64,000 bases of DNA, taken from positions 9,922,001 to 9,986,000 of the forward strand of contig NC_088319.1 in assembly GCF_910592395.1 (NCBI RefSeq), in the 5' to 3' direction. The position numbers and the translations under genes are program-made. Source of the stretch: Lineus longissimus (lineage: Eukaryota > Nemertea > Pilidiophora > Heteronemertea > Lineidae). The notes under the pieces are model-generated. The model did no database searches. It saw only the letters and a program-made list of their open reading frames with translations, and was not told the origin of the DNA. Below are positions 31,501 to 40,300 of this stretch, in pieces. How positions within the stretch are numbered: position 1 is the first letter of the stretch; the number at the start of each line of letters is the position of its first letter.

Positions 31501-33741
31501 TCTTTGACACACATGCGTAGCATAGGGCGTGTCCTGCACAAAGGCATCACTTTCTGGAATGGTTGTGGTTGGAATGAAATTTGAATGGATTAAAATAAAA
31601 TGCTGAGACATGATATAATGATCAATTTGAGTTAGGTTTCAGAGCGATTTTCAATATTTCTGAAGAAATGTTTCATATTGATGTAAATTTTTGAATTTTC
31701 TCTCCGAATTTTAAAACCTCCCTAACATGAATTCTTTACATTCTGTCTCACCATTTTCATCTAACAGCTACAGTGCACTATAAATAGATGTAACCATTAG
31801 GCTTGCTTGATCCACAAATCCGTCCAAAACTGCCTCGCAACACTGGCGAAAATCATAATCAGAGCCAGCATAACTGTGACAATACAAAAGTAGTGGCGCT
31901 GCACATGGCAGCAAACAGAGGCCTTACCCTCCTGGCCAGATACACGTCAATTCCACGTCCAGATTGTCCCTTTAATTTAAGTTTAAGCTTCAGGACATGA
32001 CCTCAAGATTCATACCATACCAGGTAGGTTTGATGAAAATCTATGAGAAATTGTGAAAATTGGAGAGATATGAAAACTTCAACAACTTTTGAATCCTTCT
32101 TAGACGTCAACCAGACTCCAGGGCGCATCAGACATGTCACGGTCTGGTGGGCATTGCCTGGAGGACCATCACTGGTACAGAATGGAGCTAGCCTATGCTA
32201 TATCAGTTCAGTAGGCATATGATTGATTTGATACACCTTGACATCCTCGTTTTTCGACAGGCCTGCACTTCACCTGGCAAACCATCACTAAAGAAACAGT
32301 TTCCATTAATAAATTTCATTACAAATGTTCTACTTAAGAGCTTACCACCTAACCATATGCACACCAAGCATGTAGTATAGCCTACATATCAAAAGTGCGT
32401 GTAAATGTACACGACTGTCATAATCTATATCATAATACTATAAGGCGGCTCGCTAAAGTGCCATTTGGGGGTCGTGTTTCGTCTCGAAATTTTGCACGTT
32501 TGCAGGTGATATGTTATCCTGATGCAACGTCATGTTTATTTTCGGAAATTTACTTCAGCGGAGCAGTAATGAGGGATTTTTAATCGGACACGGTCAATTC
32601 TCCTTATCACTCACGGAGCCAAGCCATTGCTGTTCAGTTATGCAGGGGATTAATGAATCACCTGCACTCCCTGTGGGGTGACTAACACTACCTGTTGCAC
32701 GGCTGGCTGTAGGGGGATGATTGGAACAGCCTGTACACGTGTTGACCTGCTGAACCAAGGTTAATGTTATTTTCAATCCACGATTGTAGGTCACCTGATC
32801 TTCGAGATTTAGCGGGAAAGAAATTGTAAACAAACGCATGTGTGCAGTTCAAATGTAAACAAAAATGTATTTTGATTCTTTTGGTTGCTGGACTTGGGTT
32901 TTCCCGCAGTAAGGAGCTGGGGTCAAATTGATGGTCTATCGTATATTGGTACTGTATTAGCCAGAGCTAGCCCTTGATTATGAGGGGATTTTCAAATTAA
33001 GGTTACAATGGTATGTTTATGTGCTCACCACAGCTTTCAAAACTTGATGTATCTGAAGAGGCACTCTGAACTTGGCATGGCCTTATCAAGGAGCTGCTCA
33101 CGGTGCTGAACTTCTAGCTTGCCTGTCGACTAAGTGCCTTGCCCGAGACATTGCTACATGTAGGAGGAGCACGCATTTTAAAGTTTTAGTAGTGATAGTG
33201 CAATTGGTCCGAGCCATTTGGAGGCCGACATGTGAAGGCCTATCTGGGTTCTCCTTCATCTCCGTATAAAAAGGGGCATATTGCTGACTAAGGAACGAGG
33301 TATATTCACATTGCCTCATCATCTCATTCGGACCAATTGATTTACTTTTATATGCACGCATACAGCACGCCACAGGGTCCGAGTCTGTGGACAAATGGTT
33401 GGTTTAATTTGTCTCTTCGATATTGCTCCTTTGATATTGCATTATATTTTCATTGCAATTCAATCTATTCAAGGTATAGCCCATTTGAACCTGCCTGCGC
33501 CACGGGTACAATGCTAGTGATAATTTAATACATCATCATCATCACGGCAATTTTCAGGGTCCATGTGGAGGGTAAGTACCGCTACATCACGAGATGCAAC
33601 CTGCTCAAATGCGGTTCACTTTGAAAGGGGAAAGGTACAGATTAACTATGTTTCGCCTTTGTCTTCATATCGCGTGTTATAAAGCATGAAATATACCTCA
33701 TCTCGACGTGCTTTCTGTTTTCCTTTTCGTCGGTCCGCCAT
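19272..33741 (-). CDS. SEC62: SEC62, ER protein-translocation subunit and ER-phagy receptor (9 coding exons)
   Basis: Coding exons, 5' to 3': 33741-33697, 30544-30431, 26003-25895, 25263-25155, 24021-23925, 22824-22723, 22476-22341, 21390-21271, 19573-19272. All have GT-AG borders and consistent phase, giving 377 residues (the human protein has about 399). Sec62 is an ER membrane protein that works with Sec61 and Sec63 in post-translational import of small precursors. Visible features: a basic N-terminus (MADRRKGKQKARRDE), the conserved domain with AVAKHLRF and FIASEAVDMLLESKW, a Lys/Glu-rich linker, VFVWIYDP before membrane span 1 (about 228-250), span 2 (about 257-287) with GKHHFWLFPNL after it, and a charged cytosolic tail. 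FEIV at 359-362 within an acidic context fits the LC3-interacting motif used in ER-phagy. Head-to-head with EFHD. Exon 2 adds an acidic 38-residue segment that I do not recall from vertebrates. Confidence 0.95.
19630..20076 (-). mobile_element. AAAGGCCTA-type repeat, interrupted by a pogo MITE
   Basis: About 245 bp of a family that also occurs at 25553-25791, 48481-48860 and 53392-53840, with a fragment near 22533-22576. Diagnostic segments are TGGACCACAAGTAATTACGA and TACTAAGTATAAATTTCA. This copy is split by the MITE at 19775-19952. The rest of this SEC62 intron (20077-20640) holds nothing recognised. Confidence 0.7.
19775..19952. mobile_element. Pogo/Tigger-type MITE, 178 bp
   Basis: CAGCAGAACCTC start, CAGTAGTACCTC-complement end, TA on both sides (19773-19774, 19953-19954). 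Internally self-complementary with repeated TAGAGAGGTGTCC motifs. Confidence 0.9.
20650..20875. mobile_element. MITE with CTCTCAACTCGGCT terminal repeats
   Basis: CTCTCAACTCGGCT at the left and AGCCGAGTTGAGAG at the right (one base differs at the junction) are bordered by TA. About 225 bp, in a SEC62 intron, no coding capacity. Confidence 0.75.
20983..21159. mobile_element. Pogo/Tigger-type MITE, 177 bp
   Basis: Same family and structure as 19775-19952; TA duplication at 20981-20982 and 21160-21161. Lies about 110 bp downstream of SEC62 exon 8. Confidence 0.9.
21271..21390 (-). CDS. SEC62: SEC62 coding exon 8
   Basis: Encodes the end of span 1 (GSIGVCLFPLWPPEVRQGVYY) and most of span 2. FPLWP-EVR-GVYYLS is highly conserved in Sec62. 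Confidence 0.95.
21578..21663. repeat. Short fold-back hairpin
   Basis: TCTCACCAAAACTGCTCGGG pairs with the inverted copy ending in TTTGGTGAGA, and GGAGCTAAAAT with ATTTTAGCTCC. Intronic; probably a tiny MITE. Confidence 0.65.
21961..22183. mobile_element. MITE, GCAGCTAGGCAGGCAAG family, copy 2
   Basis: Best-preserved ends of the family: TTAAAGGGACACTATAGGC at the left and GCCTATAGTCCCCCTTTAA at the right form the terminal inverted repeat. Confidence 0.8.
22341..22476 (-). CDS. SEC62: SEC62 coding exon 7
   Basis: Encodes MHDDQFFCDGEEVFVWIYDP and the first half of membrane span 1 (VKTFIIGLFL). Donor GTGAGT after the first base of a Val codon. Confidence 0.94.
22723..22824 (-). CDS. SEC62: SEC62 coding exon 6 (charged linker)
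   Basis: 34 codons, almost entirely Lys, Glu and Asp (VRRRKVKKDQKPEKVLEK...). Low complexity but in phase between exons 5 and 7, with good acceptor and donor. Confidence 0.85.
22854..23031. mobile_element. Pogo/Tigger-type MITE, 178 bp
   Basis: CAGTAGAACCTCCC start with TA before it; TA at 23032-23033. Inserted 29 bp upstream of SEC62 exon 6, close to its 3' splice site. Confidence 0.9.
23150..23520 (-). mobile_element. Probable tRNA-derived SINE
   Basis: The core ACCTCGGTTTTAAGTCTCAT resembles a segment shared by many invertebrate SINEs. The right end, read on the minus strand, has a tRNA-like GTAGTCTCGTCGTTAACACT stretch. Ends not resolved. Confidence 0.45.
23925..24021 (-). CDS. SEC62: SEC62 coding exon 5
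   Basis: Encodes LLQKGLFHRALRVEKKKKN and following; FHRAL is a conserved Sec62 motif. Starts with the last base of the MDR Arg codon and ends in phase 0. Confidence 0.92.
24644..24863. mobile_element. MITE, GCAGCTAGGCAGGCAAG family, copy 3
   Basis: About 88% like copy 1. It is inserted in a local repeat in which GCATTGAATGCG occurs on the left side twice. Confidence 0.75.
24969..25150 (-). pseudogene. Possible non-LTR retrotransposon C-terminal fragment
   Basis: The minus-strand translation VNHILTKCLELAALREDI looks like the Cys-His-type C-terminal motif that follows RNase H in some non-LTR elements (form: VEHIL-x2-C-x2-LAALR). Short and degenerate. It abuts the donor of SEC62 exon 4. Confidence 0.35.
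25155..25263 (-). CDS. SEC62: SEC62 coding exon 4
   Basis: Encodes ASEAVDMLLESKW and on to LFTNRSSCTKYMDR, where the vertebrate protein reads LFTTRESVVDYCNR. Donor GTGAGT. The end is after MDR, not at the earlier GTCGTC. Confidence 0.92.
25426..25841. mobile_element. Pogo/Tigger-type MITE with a nested GGCCTA repeat
   Basis: Outer MITE ends are at 25426 (CAGTGGAACCTCC) and 25841 (TTCTACTG). The AAAGGCCTA...CCCTTTAAG repeat is inserted at 25553-25791. The nesting is the reverse of that at 19630-20076. Confidence 0.8.
25895..26003 (-). CDS. SEC62: SEC62 coding exon 3
   Basis: Encodes DGEKPTDEEHAVAKHLRFNL onward to VKVFI plus one base. The AVAKHLRFN core is the most diagnostic N-terminal Sec62 segment. 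Donor GTATGT. Confidence 0.93.
26771..27261. mobile_element. Fold-back element with about 150-bp arms, copy 1
   Basis: The left arm contains CATTTTCACAATTACTCTCG, ATTTTCATCAAACCTACCTC and AACAACCGCTCCAGAAAA. The right arm carries their inverted partners (TTTTCTGGAGCGGTTGTGGC and others). Relative at 31223-31672 and a fragment at 32005-32095. Confidence 0.75.
27711..27880. mobile_element. Pogo/Tigger-type MITE, 170 bp
   Basis: CAGTAGAACCTCTC start, GGTTCCACTG end, TA at both sides. SEC62 intron. Confidence 0.88.
28482..28870. mobile_element. Two abutting TGTGACC-family fold-back elements
   Basis: Copy a (28482-28672) and copy b (28673-28870) lie head-to-head in opposite orientation, sharing GGCTCATCTTCTGTGCGACA and TTGTTCATTTCAC-type segments. 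Copy b carries an apparent open frame by chance. Confidence 0.75.
29030..30007. other. SEC62 intron, nothing recognised
   Basis: AT-rich intron with no supported ORF or structured repeat. Confidence 0.35.
30008..30126. repeat. Fold-back hairpin, about 35-bp arms
   Basis: The left arm GGCTAATATTTATAAAGACG with AGTAAATGCTTTTAC pairs with the right arm GTAAAAGCATTTACT followed by AGTCTTTTATAAATAT. Confidence 0.75.
30431..30544 (-). CDS. SEC62: SEC62 coding exon 2 (acidic, possibly optional)
   Basis: Encodes residues 16-53, starting PGKPRSPPPALENDSDSEPG. The exon is 114 nt, phase 0 at both ends, with acceptor CCTCCAG and strong donor GTAAGT, so it could be skipped without a frame change. Confidence 0.75.
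31223..31672. mobile_element. Fold-back element, copy 2 of the 26.8-kb family
   Basis: Shares ATTTTCATCAAACCTA and the GGTTGTGGTTGGAATGAA partner with copy 1, more degraded. A further fragment of one arm is at about 32005-32095. The remaining intron (32100-33690) shows nothing I can support. Confidence 0.65.
33697..33741 (-). CDS. SEC62: SEC62 coding exon 1
   Basis: Encodes residues 1-15, MADRRKGKQKARRDE, a basic tip like that of animal Sec62. Donor GTATAT follows in phase 0. The start ATG sits in AAAATGGCGG, a YY1-like context. Confidence 0.9.
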
Positions 33742-34170
33742 TTTGTCAATTGTGTGGCAGGTCACGTGATTGACGGCAGAAGCGGTATGTTCAAAATGTG
33801 GCAGTCAAAAATGTGAACGGCTCTGTTTTCTGCATTGAAAATCCCTTTGAACATTCAGATACATCCAAAAGTATACATTAATATGAATGAGATTAGGTCA
33901 AGTGCGCAAATCAGTCTTTTTTCTGCTTTTTTCACCTCTGCAACATAGAATGAAGGTTTCGGTTTCCCGGTAAGAGTCCAATATTTCGTCTGCATTTTAC
34001 ATGCACAACCCGGAAGTAAAGTGCTCAACATGTTCGATTTCCTGTCCAAAGTGGCTGTCTGCATAAACATTTCCTCTTCCTTTTGTGCACTCCTAAAGCC
34101 TCATCAGTTGCATTTTAGGACTCAGATTGCGTTTTCTAGTTAGTGTTTTATCTCACTTTCGTCCACAATC
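33742..34170. promoter_or_regulatory. Bidirectional promoter between SEC62 and EFHD
   Basis: Only 429 bp separate the two start codons, which point away from each other. Motifs visible: a palindromic E-box GTCACGTGAT at 33761-33770 (USF/TFE3/CLEAR-like), an ETS site CCGGAAGT at 34010-34017, and a YY1-like AAAATGGCGG at the SEC62 ATG. No TATA box is placed convincingly for either gene. Transcription starts are not determinable here. Confidence 0.7.
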
Positions 34171-34337
34171 ATGAGTGAAACTGAGGAATTGGCATCAAAG
34201 CTGGCCAGAAGGAATCAAATCAATGAAGGGGAAACTCCTCCACCAGCAGATTGTGCTAAGAAGCCCTTCAATCCATATGTGGAGTTTCCTAACTTCTCCA
34301 GAAAAGAAATCAAGAGAATAGAAAAGTTATTCAAGTC
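34171..34337 (+). CDS. EFHD2: EFHD coding exon 1
   Basis: Residues 1-55 plus two bases of Ser56. ATG is in a good context (CACAATCATGA). Strong donor GTAAGT at 34338. Upstream frame is closed. Confidence 0.93.
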
Positions 34338-37300
34338 GTAAGTATAGAATTTTATGTCTATTCTGTTCATCATTTGTAAATTACTCATGTGAAGAAGGAG
34401 AAAGAACACGAAACAAGAAGTGATTTAGTGAGGTTGCTGAAGTCTTGAAGAAGAATGCCTAGGCCCTAGACCTATAGCCGTATAGGCCTATCGCCGGTAC
34501 CAGCTATGACCTAGGGACGGACCAGCAGACCATCTTTACAATAGATCTTCAAGGTAAAAGACGCCAGACAATGGCGCGAGAGGCGTTGCCTGGCGTCATT
34601 GACCGTGAAGATCTATTGTAAAGATGGTTTGTTGGTCCGACCCTAGGTGGTACCGGCGTATCTGGAAAAGGGCCTATTATCATTTTGTGTGGGTTACTTA
34701 TATGACGAATGATGAGCGGTGATATCCATGATCAGATGTAGGACCCTTGGCCTCAGATGTTGCAGGTCACCGGCAAGGCAGAATACACACACATAAATTT
34801 GAGCCATATACAGGACACTTGCTGTGAGTGCTGACATCTTGCGTTTCAAAGCTAACTTTAATGTGCCAGACTATAGCATGGTTTGTCGATGCCTATTATA
34901 TTATAGCCTCCCTTTAAGGGGAGTGTTCCAATTTACTCATTAAGTAACCAGATAAGTGTCCATTCATATTGAAGTTTTGCGAAAAGGGCCAACTTTGAGC
35001 CCCTGTTTCTCCTAACTTGATGGGTACCACAAATACATGACATTACTATCTCATCTAAATACTCCCAGGCAACAAATAACTGAAAAGAAACATTTGGGCC
35101 ACTTGTTCAGTATTCTGAATTTTGGAATAAAAGTAACATGAAAATTGGCCTCCGGAGCTACTTTAGCTCTGTCTGAGAACTTAAAGGGTGTCCCAAATAA
35201 ATAACAGTGACACATTCTCGTCTACCCGTAGGTTTACTATCAAGAACTTTTTATTTTGGGCACCCATTATTAAAGTAAAAACATTTTGAGGGTTGAAGTT
35301 TGTACCTTCACCAGTTGACCAAAAATTGTCAAAATTTCAAGGGGGCATGACTCCAGAACCATTGGTTTGATCAGAGTCTTTCTATACATTATATTCTTGT
35401 ATAGAAAGACTCTGGTTTGATCAAGGAATGATTTTGGTTTGGAGGTTTGGGGGTTATAGTCAACCACCACTAAAAATTTCAGCCATAGTCAGGGGGGTCA
35501 ACAATTAAAAGTGCCTAATTTTGCCCGGTTCTCTCATTCATACAATGATGGAGTCCACTGTCAGATCATGAAAATTCAGGATCAGTCTTTTCGAATAGAC
35601 AACTCTGACAAGGATCTTAAAACTGCATGGGAATACCCAGCTAACATTATACAGATCTAATTTCTTATGGGCTTTAAAATGCTTTTGTTGTTTCTTTGAA
35701 TATGCCCGCCGGGTAAGACTTCCATAGGCTTTTTAAAGAACACACAGCTGACCTGGATGTCCCTTCAGTTTAGGTATTTTTAGGCCAACCGAACAGGGTT
35801 GATTTTCAATGGTCCTGCTATGATAATAGTTCTTTACTTCCTTGTTGAGAGAAAGATTGAAATGCTTCCAACAAGTTTCAGGCACGTCTAATGCGTCCCA
35901 ACAGATATCAGGGAGGTTGTGATCAGTGACTTACGGATAAAAAAGTACAAAAAAATCGTCCTCTTTCTACAGAGTTTTACCCGTTTAGGTCGAGGATCCT
36001 CGATATCTCGCTGTTCTCAACCTCCCTACAGACTATTAGTTTCCCTGTTCAGTCAAAAGAATGATGTGTGTGGTTGTACTAACTAAGAAAGAGAAAACCA
36101 AAACAAATGATGTGACCTGCCTTTTAGTTTGGAAAGATTGTTGAATCTGTTGTTTATTTTTAATTTGAACTTCTGATACCCTGTCTATAATCAGGTTGAC
36201 ACATAGATAATTTGATAGTTGGTTATCATAACGACTGAAAAACAGCGGAAATATGTGCTTCACTAACCTCACGAACCATAGGCAGTGAGATTTGTCTTGA
36301 AACCGCAGAAAAATGTATGGTATTTTGGAATATTCAGACGAATGTCCACTTGCACTCTACCAATAAGAAAATATTCTTTGTTTCTGATTTCATTTGCCTG
36401 GGAATTATTTAACTGTAAAATTTAAATGGTATTGCATGCCCTATTTGATTTTTAAGACCTATTTATTCGGAATTGATTATAACTGATTTCTCTTTGTTTT
36501 CATTGTATTCTTTGTTTATTTCTGAACAGCATAGAAAAGCCGCACAAGAGTTATAGGGAGGATCAACAGATTTATGACATGATAGATGTGCTGTAGGTCG
36601 ACCAATGAAGTGCCCAGCTTAGAAAAATTGCCATGCCCTTTAATTGGTTTTTTCTTTGTTTTTTGGGTTTTTTTCCATTTTTTAGCTCAGCTGACGAAAG
36701 TCAGCAGAGCTAGTCAAATAGCTATTCGAGTGGCGTCTGTCCTTCCTGCCATCCATCCATCCATCCATCTGTGGACATTTTGGGCATTTTGTAACCGTAA
36801 GGCCTAGGCACTTCAAATTTAACAAGTGGGAAGAATAGCCTTTGAAATGCTGCTGACAGAAAAATTTAGCCCGGTTTGACTCTAATTCAGCCCACCAGGG
36901 GGCAAAAAGCGTAAATTACAAAAATATTTTTTGTCGCTTTATGCCAGGAGTTCGAAGCTTGAAAAAAAGTTGAAGAGGTCTGCATAACAATCAGGTTTTG
37001 ATATAAAATAGATTAATTTTGATTTATGTGACCAGTTGGCAGTAATTGGGCAAAAGTGTAAGTTGGCACATTGCCAGCTGTTTTGAATTTCGCGGTTCGA
37101 GGCATTCCCTCAGAAATTCCAGTGACGTAAACGTCGGGAAATGTCAGAAATTGGACACGTTCGGAAATGCGATGTAGTTTCTATAATTTAACGTTGAACT
37201 GTTCGAATTTGGAAACCTGTCTAAATTCTGAACTTTTCCCGGATTGTGCAGAGGAAGCGGATTGATATGTGGTAGGTGAGCCCAGGTAGAAGATATAGGT

Positions 37301-40300
37301 CTTTCAGTACGTTCGAGTAAGATGCGTGTTATTGTGTTAGTAATAAACGATAAATGATCTAAAGCTATTTGGTGTGTTTCTATTGTCATTTTCTGCACGA
37401 AATAACAGCTTGGGAGCGCACATTGAAGGAAAGTAGTGCCGCATTGGCACGACGCCAGCTCACGCCGTTATCTGGCAGCATGGTCAGCTGTGTGAAGGTA
37501 AGAGGGTTTTATATCGCTATATTTCCCTTGATGTTCTTACTGTCATTGGCCATGAGAACTGTTATTTGAAATGTAATATTGTAGTATGAATCTCATAGAT
37601 TGGACACGTTCGGAAATGCGATGTAGTTTCTATAATTTAACGTTGAACTGTTCGAATTTGGAAACCTGTCTAAATTCTGAACTTTTCCCGGATTGTGCAG
37701 AGGAAGCGGATTGATATGTGGTAGGTGAGCCCAGGTAGAAGATATAGGTCTTTCAGTACGTTCGAGTAAGATGCGTGTTATTGTGTTAGTAATAAACGAT
37801 AAATGATCTAAAGCTATTTGGTGTGTTTCTATTGTCATTTTCTGCACGAAATAACAGCTTGGGAGCGCACATTGAAGGAAAGTAGTGCCGCATTGGCACG
37901 ACGCCAGCTCACGCCGTTATCTGGCAGCATGGTCAGCTGTGTGAAGGTAAGAGGGTTTTATATCGCTATATTTCCCTTGATGTTCTTACTGTCATTGGCC
38001 ATGAGAACTGTTATTTGAAATGTAATATTGTAGTATGAATCTCATAGATTCGTTACGTAGCAATATGCTGTAATTTTTGGCTTGCGATCCCGTAAGATTT
38101 TCTCGGCTAAAGTGGAAATTTCATCGTTAGAATGAGGTCGTTGCAATCCGAGAAGATGGCGGGCCGGGTGCACTTCGGCCAAAACGACATTATGCTTTCA
38201 TGGTTAGGGACACAGTGTAAACAAAGATTTCTCGAAATTGTTGCACTGATTGTAACTGTAGTGTACATGACTAAGTGGCAGTGTTATTGTCATTGCAATG
38301 TACTCCTGTTTTTGAGAATTTTGACAGAGAAGTGGTCGTGAAATAACGCATCGGATGGCCAATGCATGAATGATTTCTCAGTGTGGCTGGCTGCTGGCGG
38401 TGTGCATGCCGTGTATGTAGCTATACGTACATACGGTTCTGATGTGGTAGTAGCTGTGTAATGGGTGACTAGTGGCGTAGTATTGGTGGAATTCATTGTG
38501 AATAGGCCTAGGCCTACACCTGGATATTGAGGACACCCTGCTGCTGAAGGTGCATATTATCGCCATTTACGTTGTAACGTTATTTTGCATCTCCTGTCCA
38601 TTAAAATATTTGGCGATAATTGCACGAACTCTCTGTCATCATTGTCAAGTCCATTGAGATAACCTGCTCCATGGTACCTTATAATCAAGTACACCTGCAT
38701 ATCTAGGACATCCTGCTTTATGGTAGGCTACCTCATTGTCATTTAGTATTGTGTGAAGTCCACCTACCTATGTTTAGACGACATACAAGAACACGCTGAT
38801 GTCTGTGTCATCATTGTGAAGTCTATAGATATAAAGTGCTATATGGTACCTTGTTACCAAGTACACCTGCATATTTAAGGGTTGGCTATAGGCACTAGCA
38901 TTTTGGCTAGAACTTGAAATCTTAGAGCAATTAAAACTCCTTCAAAATGAAGTGAATGCTAATTTAAAAAATGGGATGCAGTTCTTTGTTTTCCAGGGAA
39001 CTGCATCCCACCCCTAAAGTGGTATTCACTTCATTTTGAAGGAGTTCTAATTGCTCTAAGATTTCGCGCTCTAGCCAAAATGGTGGTGCCTATGGTCAAC
39101 CCTTAAGACATCCAACTTTATAGACTTGTAACCAAGTACACCAGCATATTTCGGCCACTCTGTTGTATGGTACCTTGTGATCAAGTGTTGTTGCGTATTA
39201 GGTCACCCTCTTTTGTAACCTTGTGGTCAAGTACCCTTGTGTATTTAGGGCACGTATTACACCTGGGTATTGAGGTCGCACTGCTTTATGTTACTTTGTG
39301 ATCAAGTACACCTGCCAAATTAGGATACCTCATTGTAAAGTCCACGTAATTGTTTAGATTAGTACAGGCTGCTTTCTCTGTCATTGATGTCAAATCCATT
39401 GAGATAACCTGCTTAGGTACCTTGTGATCATGTACACCTACTTACTCAGGACACCCAGCGATAGTATGGTACCTTCTTTAATGGTACAAGTACCTCATTG
39501 TAAAGTCCACCTTAAATTTAGAACACGCTCTCTGTCATTATTGTCAAGTGCTCTGAAATAACCTGATAGGCTAGGTACCTTCTGATCAAGCACACCTGCA
39601 TATTTAGGACATCTTGCTTTATGTTACCTTTTAGTCAAGTACACATGCATAATTTAGGACACCCTGGCTTATGGTACTGTGTAATCAAGTACACATTCAT
39701 ATTTAGGATACCCTGCTGAAAATGTTTTTTTTTGTGATCAAGTAGACCAGCATATTTAAGGTGCCCTGCTATAATGGTACCTTGTAATCAAGTACACCTG
39801 TGTCCATGGTACCTCATTATTAAAGCCGCCTACATATTTAGGACAGTGGTGCTTTGTCACACCTCATTCAAAACCACCTAAATAAAAGACACAATGCTTT
39901 GTCAGACAGTAATTTCAAGACCACCAAAATATTTTGGACACCCTGCTCTGTCAGACCTCATAGTCAAAACCACCTAGATATTTAGGACACCATGCTCTGT
40001 CAAACCTCACTGTCAAGTCCACCTAAATATTTAGGACACCCTGCTCTGACACTAGTGACAGACCTCATTGTCAAGAGCAACTAGATTTTCAGGGTAACTT
40101 GTGGTATCTTGTTATCAGGTACGCCTGCATAAGACACTCTGTTCCATGGTCATGGTCATGGTGGTGGTGTGGTTTAAAAAGTTTTACCTTAGAGGACACC
40201 CTCCTATATTTATTATTTACCTTGATACATAGGACACCCTCCTATATCATGTATATTGGTTACATGCATTACAGAAATAAGACAGTGCGACTGAATATTT

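Noticed and set aside
37144-37847. Two identical 84-codon minus-strand frames
   Set aside because: Identical because the DNA is duplicated; no recognisable protein features.
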